From NCBI GenBank assembly GCA_964420125.1, contig CAYQQQ010000010.1, positions 62,001-126,000 on the forward strand: a stretch of 64,000 nt of DNA, read 5' to 3'. The DNA is from CAYQQQ01 sp964420125. Lineage in GTDB: Bacteria; Actinomycetota; Acidimicrobiia; Acidimicrobiales; Microtrichaceae. The notes under the pieces were generated by a model. It did not search any database. It saw only the letters and a program-made list of their open reading frames with translations, and was not told the origin of the DNA. This document shows positions 57,375 through 64,000 of this stretch, in pieces (the stretch's first letter is position 1; every line of letters starts with the position of its first letter). A program made the position numbers and the translations under genes.

Positions 57375-57851
57375 ATGTCGAACCTCTCGCCCCCCTCCCC
57401 CGTCCCCGAGCACGCCGGCCTGGGGCGCCGCATCGCTGCGTTGCGCGTCGCTGCGGGGCTCACCCAGCAGGAGCTGGCCGAGCGGGTGGCGATCAGCCGG
57501 GTGGCGTTGTCCAACCTCGAGTCGGCGCGCAGCGTGCCGGGCGAGCGGACGGTCACCCTCCTCGCGGGTGTGTTCGACCTCGAGCCCCACGAGCTGGTGG
57601 CCGGCTCCGACTACCCGGTGGCCAAGGCCGAGCGGCTCCCGCCGGTGGCGGCCCGCTACACCCGCGCGGAGCTGTTGGTGGCGCTGTGCGAGCGTGATCG
57701 CCAGTGGTTGGAGGGTGCGCCGCCGCGAGTGGCCGAGGAGGTCGTGGGTCGCTGGCGCACCGAGCTGCGCGAAGCGATCGAGGCCACGCACGCTCCGCAG
57801 GAGCGGCGCAGGCTCGAAGCGATGCTGGCGCAGCTGTCCGAACCGGCCTGA
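57375..57851 (+). CDS. XRE-family helix-turn-helix regulator
   Basis: A 158 aa predicted DNA-binding protein. Residues ~15-75 form the Cro/CI-type helix-turn-helix (LGRRIAALRVAAGLTQQELA, then VAISRVALSNLESARSVPGE). The C-terminal half is helical and charged, with no recognised ligand domain. The gene starts divergently from gmd across 96 nt, so it may control gmd-cofD-cofE, itself, or both. It is the only classical transcription regulator in the window besides the antitoxin. Confidence 0.85.
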   Translation: MSNLSPPSPVPEHAGLGRRIAALRVAAGLTQQELAERVAISRVALSNLESARSVPGERTVTLLAGVFDLEPHELVAGSDYPVAKAERLPPVAARYTRAELLVALCERDRQWLEGAPPRVAEEVVGRWRTELREAIEATHAPQERRRLEAMLAQLSEPA

Positions 57852-57864
57852 GCGGACGGCGGAG

Positions 57865-57891
57865 CCCTCGGACGCGACGCGGACCCGAGGG
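57865..57891. terminator. Bidirectional terminator hairpin
   Basis: CCCTCGG (57865-57871) and CCGAGGG (57885-57891) form a perfect 7 bp stem with a 13 nt loop. It fills the 40 nt gap between the convergent regulator and Rmd-like genes. No T-run follows. Confidence 0.5.
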
Positions 57892-58806
57892 TCAGGCCGC
57901 GTCGCTGCGGACACGCCGTCGCATGTCCTCGAGCAGGTCGCCCAGCGTGGTGTCCAGCGGTATCTCCGGCTGCCACCCGGTGGCCCGGCGCAGCCTGCCG
58001 GCGTCGCCGAGCAGCACCGGGATGTCCACCGGGCGCACCAGCTCCGGATCTGCGACCAGCTCCTGGTGGATGGTGGAGCGTGCCAGCATCCGCTGCGCCA
58101 GCTCCTCGATGGCGATGGCCGAGCCGGAGCACACGTTGTAGACCTCGCCCGGCTCGCCGCGCTCCACGAGCAGCCGGTAGGCCCGCACCACGTCGCGCAC
58201 GTCGGTGAAGTCGCGGCGGGGGCTGAGGTTGCCCACCAGCAGCTTGTCGGCTCCGGTGAGCTCGTTGCGGGCGATGCGCTCGGCGAGCGCGGGCGCCACG
58301 AATCGGGTGGCCTGGCCCGGGCCGAGGTGGTTGAAGGGACGGGCGCGCACCACCGCCTGGCCGAAGCCGAGGAACGCCTGGTGGGCCACGGTGTCGGCGG
58401 CGACCTTCGAGGCGGCATAGGGGCTGACGGGGCGCAGGGGGCTGTCCTCGGTGAGCGGCAGCTCCTCGGGGGTCACCTTGCCGTAGACGTCGGCGGAGCC
58501 GACGGCCAGGATGCGCTCGACGCCCGCCTCCCGAGCGGCCCACAGCACGTTGAGCGTCCCCTCGGCGTTGGCCCGGAAGGTGATCTGCGGCGTCTGCCAG
58601 GAGCCCCCCACGTCCGAGGCCCCGGCCAGGTGGTACACGACCTCCGGCCGCACGGAGCGGAACCGCTCCAGCAGGGCGGGAGCATCCAGGATGTCGAGGC
58701 CGTCGTGGGAGCGGTCGGTGAGGGCGAGCTCGTCGCCGCAGTCGCGCAGGTGGTGTGCCAGGTGCTCCCCGACGAAGCCGCCCGCCCCGGTGATCAGTGC
58801 CCTCAT
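57892..58806 (-). CDS. GDP-6-deoxy-D-mannose reductase-like SDR
   Basis: A 304 aa extended SDR. ALITGAGGFVGEHLAHHL binds the cofactor. VYHLAGASDVGGSWQTP, AVGSADVYGKV with PEELPLTEDSPLRP, the catalytic SPYAASKVAADTVAHQA and RPFNHLGPGQATRFVAPALA match Rmd, which reduces GDP-4-keto-6-deoxymannose to GDP-D-rhamnose. The GDFTDVRDVVRAY-type block is also there (RRDFTDVRDVVRAYRLL). With gmd next to it, GDP-D-rhamnose is the likely product. A related reductase role (for example GDP-talose) cannot be excluded. Confidence 0.86.
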   Translation of the reverse strand: MRALITGAGGFVGEHLAHHLRDCGDELALTDRSHDGLDILDAPALLERFRSVRPEVVYHLAGASDVGGSWQTPQITFRANAEGTLNVLWAAREAGVERILAVGSADVYGKVTPEELPLTEDSPLRPVSPYAASKVAADTVAHQAFLGFGQAVVRARPFNHLGPGQATRFVAPALAERIARNELTGADKLLVGNLSPRRDFTDVRDVVRAYRLLVERGEPGEVYNVCSGSAIAIEELAQRMLARSTIHQELVADPELVRPVDIPVLLGDAGRLRRATGWQPEIPLDTTLGDLLEDMRRRVRSDAA

Positions 58807-58813
58807 GGCGCTC

Positions 58814-58819
58814 ACTCTA
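58814..58819 (-). promoter_or_regulatory. -10 box TAGAGT, leaderless geometry (minus strand)
   Basis: On the minus strand TAGAGT lies 7 nt before the ATG at 58806, between the 6 and 8 nt spacings seen at the other leaderless-type starts. Confidence 0.5.
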
Positions 58820-58901
58820 GGGACCGTGGCGGCTCGTACCGCACGTCGCGCCACCGCACGTGGGCGCGACGGCGGTTCCGGGGGCCGGCCTGTCGCCGCG
58901 G

Positions 58902-58907
58902 TACGAT
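58902..58907 (+). promoter_or_regulatory. -10 box TACGAT for the giant GT2 gene
   Basis: TACGAT fits the -10 consensus in the 261 nt divergent gap. Transcription would start near 58914, giving a leader of roughly 150 nt to the GTG at 59068. The rest of the gap holds the divergent TAGAGT box and no other recognised element. Confidence 0.4.
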
Positions 58908-59067
58908 CTCTTGCCGATCGCGTCGCTCCCGGCTCGGGGCACGTGCGTCCGCCGCTGCGACGAGTCGAACCCGACCAGACCCGACCCAGGCCCCGTCCGA
59001 GGAGAGCACCATTCCCGCCGACCACCCGCCGGAACCACCGCCGCCGGATCCACAGGAGACGCCCGGC

Positions 59068-62000
59068 GTGACCCCACCGGAGCTCTCGGGGGCCGAGCCC
59101 CCGGAGAGCGCACCGGAGGCAGGGGAGCCGGACGTCGCGGCCGAGGCCACCGAGGTGATCCCCATCTCCGGTGCCCCCGCGGTGGTGGTGGTGGTGGTGA
59201 CCAGGAACCCGGGGGAGTGGTTCGAGGAGACGTTGCGCAGCATCGAGGACCAGGACTACGAGGAGCTCTCGGTGCTCGTGGTCGACAACGGCAGCCTCGA
59301 CGATCCCACGCCCCGCGTGGCCGAGGTGGCACCCGGAGCCTTCGTGAAGCGGTTGAAGGCCGACGAGGGCTTCTCCCACGCGGCCAACGAGGCGCTGCGC
59401 TCGGTGGAGGGCGCGCCCTTCCTGCTGCTCTGCCACGACGACGTCCGCCTGGCTCCCGACGCCGTCACCCAGCTCGTGGCCGACGCATTCCGGGCGAACG
59501 CCGGCATCGTGGGGCCGAAGCTCGTGGAGTGGGACCACCCCGACGTGCTCCAGTCGGTCGGCTACGGCGTGGACACCTACGGTGCGGCGAGCTCGCTGGT
59601 CGATCCGGGGGAGCTCGACCAGGAGCAGCACGACATCGCTCGAAACCTGTTCGCCGTGTCGGACGCCTGCATGCTGGTGCGAGCCGACCTGTTCACCACG
59701 ATCGGCGGGTTCCGTTCTCGCATCCCGTTCTTCGGCGAGGACATCGACCTCTGCTGGCGCACCTACGTCGCGGGGGCCTCGGTCCAGTTCTGCCCCCGAG
59801 CGGTGGTGGGCCATCGCGGGGAGTTCGACCTGCGTCGCCCCACCCAGGTGCGCGAGCGCCTGGCCGTTCGCCACCAGACCCGCTCCATGCTCACCAACTA
59901 CGAGCTGCGGCGCCTCCTACGGGTGGTGCCGGCAGGCATAGTGCTGTCGCTGGTGGAGCTGGTCGGTGCCCTGTTCGCCGGCCGGGCGTCGCGCAGCGCC
60001 GACATCCTCGCCGCCTGGGGCTGGGGGCTCACGCACCCCCTGGAGGTCCTGCGGGAGCGCCGTGCGGTCAAGGCCTACCGCCGGGTGCACGACGTCGACT
60101 ACCTCCCGCTCATGCTGACCGGGAGCACCCGGCTGCGCTCCCTGTTCCGTCGCGACGACGGCGAGCACCGCCTCGCCGCCATCACCCGCAGCGGTCGGGA
60201 GCGGTGGCGCTCGGCCACGGCCTCCGACTCGCGCCTCGGCACAGGGGCGGCGGTGCTGGTGCCGATCCTGGTGGTGCTGGGGGCGCGCTCGCTGTGGTTC
60301 GGCGACCTGCCCAGCATGCGCGAGTTCACCACCGCCGGCGATTCAGTGGGCGCGCTCCTCTCGGAGTGGTACTCGGGGTGGCGGGCGTCGGGCTTGGGCG
60401 AGAGCGCGGTCCCCCCCGGAGCGGTGCCCGGGCTCGGCCTGGTCGGCGGCGTCCTGTTCGCGTCCGCCGGCGCAGCGCGCCGTCTGCTGCTGCTGGCACC
60501 GGTGGTGCTGGCCGCCGTGGGCGCCTGGCGGCTCTTCGGCGGCGCCCGCTCGGTGCGCACCCGGGCGGCGACGATCGCCGCCTACGCCCTCTCGCCGATC
60601 GCCCTCAACGCGCTGGGCGAAGCGCGCCTGCAGGCCCTCGTCGCCTACGCCGCTGCACCGTGGCTGGTGCTCCGCCTGTCGCGCCACGGCAGGGTGGCCC
60701 CCATCGCCGAGGATCCGCCGGTCGCCGGCGACCCCGGGCGCCCCGGGAGCCCGGCGGGCTCGCGGCGTCCGGCCCCCCGACTGGCGGGCACCGCGCTGCT
60801 GGTCGGGCTCGTGGCGGCGATCTCCCCGCTCGGGGCCGTGGTGGCGCTGCTGTCCGCCCTCGTCGTGCTGGCGGGGCCGGCGCTCGCCGGCCAGGGGAGA
60901 GCGGCGGTGCGCGGCTGGGGGGCCGGACTGCTCGCCCTGGGAGGGGCGGCGCTGCTCAACGCCCCGTGGATCGTCGCCGCGGTGCGCCACGGCGACGTCG
61001 CCAGCCTGACCGGGCTGTGGGAGGGTCGGGTGGCGGCGCCGTCCGCCTCCCAGATGCTCATCGGCTCGGTCGGCGACCTCCGCATGGGGTGGTGGGGGTG
61101 GGGACTGGTGGTGGCCGCGGCGGTGCCGCTGGCGACCGGGAGGTCGTGGCGCTTCGGCTGGGCCCTGGGAGGGTGGCTGTCGATCGTGGTGGGACTCGCT
61201 GCGGGGGTGCTCGCCGCTCGCGCCGACCTGCTCTCCGGGGCGGGCGTCGAGGTCCTGCTGGTCCCCGTGGCGCTCGGCCTGGCGGTGGCGGTGGGCATGG
61301 GCCCGCTGGCCTTCGAGGTCGACGTGGTGCGCGCCGACTTCGGCTTCCCCCAGCTGGCCAGCTTCGTGGCGGTGGGGGCTCTGGGCCTGGCGATGGTGCC
61401 GGTGGTCGTGGCCTCCTTCGACGGGCGCTGGTACCTGCCGGAGGGCGACTTCGGGCCGTCGCTGGAGGTGGTCGACGGCGGCGACGACGTCCGCACGCTG
61501 TGGATCGGCGATCCCGACGTGCTGCCCATGTCGGGCTGGCCGCTGCAGGGCGTCGAAGGGGTGAACCTGGGCCTGACCGAGGGGATGACCCCGGTGATGT
61601 CGCAGCGGTGGCGGTTGTCGGGGGGCGACCCGGTGCGTGCGCTCGACATCGCCGTGCAGGCGGCGGTCGAGGGTCGCACCGTGCACCTGGGCGAGGCGCT
61701 GGCGCCGATGGCGATCCGCTACGTGGTCGTCGTGGATCGCCCCGCACCGCAGCCGTTCGCCCCCGAGGAGGTCCCCCTGCCCGCAGGGGTGGTGGACGCC
61801 CTGGAGGAGCAGCTCGACCTCCTTCGCGTGCCGATCGGCCCCGGCGTGGAGCTGTTCCGGGTGGGCGAGGTGTGGCCGCCTCGGGGCGAGCTGGCCGGTG
61901 CCCTGCCGACGGGCGGGCTCGGGCTGCTGAGCTCGCTGGCGGGCACCCGGCGGGAGGTGCCGGAACCGGTCCTGGGCTCGGGCTTCGGCACGTCCTTCGA

Positions 62001-62457
62001 GGGGGAGCTCGGCGAGGACTCGGTGGTCGCCCAGGCGGTGACCGGCGATCCCGGTTGGACGCTGGAGGTCGGTGGCGACGCCGCGACGCGAGCGGACATG
62101 TTCGGCTGGGGACAGCAGTTCGCGGTCGACGGAGGAGGTGAGGCGACCCTGGCCTGGTCGACGCCGACGAGCTCGCGGGCGCTGCAGGCCGGGCAGCTCG
62201 TCGTGCTGCTGGCGCTCGTGGTCCTGGCGATGCGACGGGGATCGCTCCCCGCGCCCTCGCCGCGCCGGCGGCTGTCGGTGCCGGAGGTGCCGCTGGTCCG
62301 CGTCGAGGGCGAGGAGCCGGTGCTGGAGGACTGGCGGAACCGACCCGACGCGTCGGGCGCGGGAGGCCCTGATGCCGAACCGGCCAGCGAGCCTCCCGGT
62401 GAACCCGCGGGCGGACTCCCGGCCGACAGCGTCGGCGACGCCGAGGAGCAGGCATGA
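59068..62457 (+). CDS. GT2 glycosyltransferase fused to a polytopic membrane region
   Basis: About 1129 aa from the GTG at 59068, which has AGGAG (59054-59058) 9 nt upstream. An ATT at 59011 with GGAG (59001-59004) 6 nt upstream would add 19 Pro-rich residues. The GT2 domain starts near residue 35 (VVVVVVTRNPGEWFEETLRS, LVVDNGSLDDPTPRV, LCHDDVRL with the metal-binding Asp pair, GEDIDLCWR). It resembles WbbL-type rhamnosyltransferases. From about residue 290 on come many membrane helices, then an outer domain of ~300 residues and a last helix near 1040. The tail is Pro/Glu/Gly-rich. It likely combines a cytoplasmic sugar transfer with a membrane role. Confidence 0.85.
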   Translation: MTPPELSGAEPPESAPEAGEPDVAAEATEVIPISGAPAVVVVVVTRNPGEWFEETLRSIEDQDYEELSVLVVDNGSLDDPTPRVAEVAPGAFVKRLKADEGFSHAANEALRSVEGAPFLLLCHDDVRLAPDAVTQLVADAFRANAGIVGPKLVEWDHPDVLQSVGYGVDTYGAASSLVDPGELDQEQHDIARNLFAVSDACMLVRADLFTTIGGFRSRIPFFGEDIDLCWRTYVAGASVQFCPRAVVGHRGEFDLRRPTQVRERLAVRHQTRSMLTNYELRRLLRVVPAGIVLSLVELVGALFAGRASRSADILAAWGWGLTHPLEVLRERRAVKAYRRVHDVDYLPLMLTGSTRLRSLFRRDDGEHRLAAITRSGRERWRSATASDSRLGTGAAVLVPILVVLGARSLWFGDLPSMREFTTAGDSVGALLSEWYSGWRASGLGESAVPPGAVPGLGLVGGVLFASAGAARRLLLLAPVVLAAVGAWRLFGGARSVRTRAATIAAYALSPIALNALGEARLQALVAYAAAPWLVLRLSRHGRVAPIAEDPPVAGDPGRPGSPAGSRRPAPRLAGTALLVGLVAAISPLGAVVALLSALVVLAGPALAGQGRAAVRGWGAGLLALGGAALLNAPWIVAAVRHGDVASLTGLWEGRVAAPSASQMLIGSVGDLRMGWWGWGLVVAAAVPLATGRSWRFGWALGGWLSIVVGLAAGVLAARADLLSGAGVEVLLVPVALGLAVAVGMGPLAFEVDVVRADFGFPQLASFVAVGALGLAMVPVVVASFDGRWYLPEGDFGPSLEVVDGGDDVRTLWIGDPDVLPMSGWPLQGVEGVNLGLTEGMTPVMSQRWRLSGGDPVRALDIAVQAAVEGRTVHLGEALAPMAIRYVVVVDRPAPQPFAPEEVPLPAGVVDALEEQLDLLRVPIGPGVELFRVGEVWPPRGELAGALPTGGLGLLSSLAGTRREVPEPVLGSGFGTSFEGELGEDSVVAQAVTGDPGWTLEVGGDAATRADMFGWGQQFAVDGGGEATLAWSTPTSSRALQAGQLVVLLALVVLAMRRGSLPAPSPRRRLSVPEVPLVRVEGEEPVLEDWRNRPDASGAGGPDAEPASEPPGEPAGGLPADSVGDAEEQA

Positions 62458-63923
62458 GGGCGGGCCGATGGCTCTCTGCGCTCGTCGTGCTGGCGGCGGT
62501 GGGCGTGCTGCTGTGGTGGTGGCCCGATCCGACGCCGGTGCGCGACGTGGAGGTGCCCCGTCCGGCGGTGCCGGTCGCCGTGCAGGCTGCCGGAGGCTCG
62601 TGGTTCTGCGCGGCGCGCGACCTCGGGGTGGAGGGTCTGGTGCACACCGTGGTGGTGACCTCGGTGTCCGAGGAGCAGCTCGACGTTCGGGTCGAGGCCT
62701 TCGGCGACTCGGGCTCGGTGGGTTCGACGATCCTCGACGTCGAACCCGACGCCACCGTCACCCTGGACGTCGCCAGCTTGGGTGGAGCGGCCAGCTCGGT
62801 GATGCTCGAGTCGTCCGGCCCGGTGGTGGTGGAGCACCGGCTCTCCCATCCCGAGGGGGCGGACCAGGCGCCGTGTGCGACGCTCTCCTCCGACGAGTGG
62901 TTCTTCCCGGTGGTGTCCACCACCCGCGACGCCACTGCGCGGCTCTCCCTGTTCAACCCCTTCGCCAGCGACGCCGCCATCGACGTCGAGGTGGCCTTCG
63001 ACACCGGCGTGAGGGTGCCGACCGCGTTGTCGGGCATCGTGGTGCCGGCGGGCAGCTCGAAGGTCGTGGAGCTGGGTGAGGCGGTGCAGCGCCGTGAGCA
63101 GTTCTCCGCCACCGTGCTCACCCGCTCGGGGCGGGTGGTGGCCGAGCTGGCCCAGAGCTTCGACGACGCCGACGCCGCGCTGCCGATCAGCGGCGTTCGC
63201 CTGGAGAGCGGGAGTCGGGCCGCCGCCAGCCGGTGGAGCTTCGCCGGAGGGCTCACCGACGCGTCCGCCGTCGAGCAGCTCGTGGTGCTGAACCCCCAGG
63301 ACGAGGTCGTGGAGGTCATCGTGCAGGTGATCCCCTACGGGGGCCTGGAGACCATGCCCGAGCCGTTCTCCCTCAAGGTCCCTGCGCGCCGCTACGGCCT
63401 CATCGACCTGAGCGCCGAGTCGCGGGTGGCGCAGGTCGGCTACCACGCCATCGAGGTCGAGGCATCCGACGGCCGGCAGGTGGTGGCGTCGCGCGTGCTG
63501 GACGTCGTCGCGGCCGTGGACGCCCCCGACACCCCGCTGCGCTCGTCGATGTCGCGGGGGACCTCGGGATCGATCGGCTCGGTCGTGGCTGCCCCTCGGT
63601 GGGTGGCGGGGGGCTTCGCGGGGGATCCTGCGGCCACCGCGCTCATGGTGCACAACCCCGGGACCGGCATCGCGGTCGCCGAGGTGACCGTACGGGGGGC
63701 GGAAGGGGAGCCCGTGCGGGTCGAGGTGCCGCCGGGCGACAGCCAGATCGTGACCGGCGAGCAGCTGGCCCCGGCCGCGGACCTGTGGTCGGTGGAGGTC
63801 GTCGCCGAAGGGTCGGCGGTCGTGGTCGAGCAGCTGCAGGTCTTCCCCGACGAGTCCGACTTCGCCTGGCAGCCGGCGGTGCCGGTGGTGTCGCGGATCC
63901 GTGAGCTGGAGGGCCTCGGGTGA
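62454..63923 (+). CDS. DUF5719-like exported protein
   Basis: A 489 aa protein starting at the ATG at 62454, which overlaps the stop of the GT2-membrane gene (ATGA). One N-terminal hydrophobic helix (WLSALVVLAAVGVLLWWWP) anchors it. The outer part is a series of beta-rich repeats with VVVTSVSEEQLDVRVEAFG, LSLFNPFASDAAIDVEVAF, VVLNPQDEVVEVIVQVIP and ALMVHNPGTGIAVAEVTV, each about 100 residues apart and alike. This matches the family named DUF5719 that follows such GT2 genes in many actinobacteria. Function is unknown; envelope-associated is the safest call. Confidence 0.8.
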   Translation: MRAGRWLSALVVLAAVGVLLWWWPDPTPVRDVEVPRPAVPVAVQAAGGSWFCAARDLGVEGLVHTVVVTSVSEEQLDVRVEAFGDSGSVGSTILDVEPDATVTLDVASLGGAASSVMLESSGPVVVEHRLSHPEGADQAPCATLSSDEWFFPVVSTTRDATARLSLFNPFASDAAIDVEVAFDTGVRVPTALSGIVVPAGSSKVVELGEAVQRREQFSATVLTRSGRVVAELAQSFDDADAALPISGVRLESGSRAAASRWSFAGGLTDASAVEQLVVLNPQDEVVEVIVQVIPYGGLETMPEPFSLKVPARRYGLIDLSAESRVAQVGYHAIEVEASDGRQVVASRVLDVVAAVDAPDTPLRSSMSRGTSGSIGSVVAAPRWVAGGFAGDPAATALMVHNPGTGIAVAEVTVRGAEGEPVRVEVPPGDSQIVTGEQLAPAADLWSVEVVAEGSAVVVEQLQVFPDESDFAWQPAVPVVSRIRELEGLG

Positions 63924-64000
63924 AGGTGCTCCTCGTCGTCGGGTTGGTCGTGCTGGCCGTGCTGGTCGCGGAGCTCTTCCGTCGGCGGCGCTCCGACCCC
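63920..64000 (+). CDS. Membrane protein N-terminus (3' partial)
   Basis: The GTG at 63920 overlaps the previous stop (GTGA). The visible 27 codons read KVLLVVGLVVLAVLVAELF then a basic RRRRSDP, a single membrane anchor followed by cytoplasm-side charge. It runs off the right edge. Family cannot be assigned; the overlap and codon use support a real gene. Confidence 0.6.
   Translation, partial: MKVLLVVGLVVLAVLVAELFRRRRSDP

Overview
The window is about 70% G+C, densely coded, and uses many GTG starts, ATGA/GTGA start-stop overlaps and TAnnnT -10 boxes placed 6-8 nt before a start codon (leaderless-type promoters). With F420 biosynthesis genes (cofD/cofE), an AccA-type biotin carboxylase fused to its biotin carrier, a mycobacterial-type flavoprotein disulfide reductase and a DUF5719-type protein, this points to an actinobacterium. 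I lean towards the class Acidimicrobiia, but that placement is an inference.

Most of the window is a chromosomal locus for surface polysaccharide or glycoconjugate synthesis. (1) 1-5685: a glycosyltransferase followed by a complete dTDP-L-rhamnose operon in the order rmlA-rmlC-rmlB-rmlD. (2) 5780-10764: a repeat-containing exported protein and a YfhO-type membrane protein. (3) 10793-11481: a YefM/Phd-RelE/ParE-type toxin-antitoxin pair with a two-TGTACA operator. (4) 11537-19487: two divergent operons for an amino-deoxy sugar. The minus-strand operon is lhgO, a DegT aminotransferase and a Gfo/Idh dehydrogenase. The plus-strand operon is a second DegT aminotransferase, an epimerase, a hexapeptide N-acyltransferase and a GT4, followed by an LpxA-like acyltransferase with its own promoter. 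(5) 19598-27338: a giant tandem-GT2 protein, two small coiled-coil proteins and two polytopic GT-C-like membrane proteins. (6) 27423-35320: a Wzm/Wzt polysaccharide ABC exporter with a Wzt C-terminal extension, two coiled-coil methyltransferases, a GT2-GT4 fusion and a GT4.

From 35428 to 43713 the genes are mainly housekeeping: a flavoprotein disulfide reductase, biotin carboxylase/BCCP, a divergent birA, pabB and pabC, plus a paralogue of the 25401 membrane protein. From 43833 to the right edge the content resembles the conserved actinobacterial cell-wall/F420 block: an LCP ligase, GDP-fucose synthase, three GT4 enzymes, a mannose-1-phosphate guanylyltransferase-like enzyme, a GalE-like epimerase, cofD/cofE, gmd, an Rmd-like reductase, a GT2-membrane fusion and a DUF5719-like protein. 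The last gene runs off the right edge.

Taken together, the enzymes can supply dTDP-L-rhamnose, probably GDP-mannose with GDP-L-fucose and GDP-D-rhamnose, and a UDP-3-amino sugar. Many glycosyltransferases could then assemble a chain, the Wzm/Wzt transporter could export it and the LCP protein could attach it to the wall. No Wzx flippase, Wzy polymerase or undecaprenyl-phosphate sugar-1-phosphate transferase was recognised here. The most interesting ideas are a possible 2-hydroxyglutarate recycling loop in the lhgO operon, the methyltransferase/coiled-coil genes beside Wzt, a tandem nested-hairpin repeat at 45414-45559, and the repeated leaderless promoter geometry.
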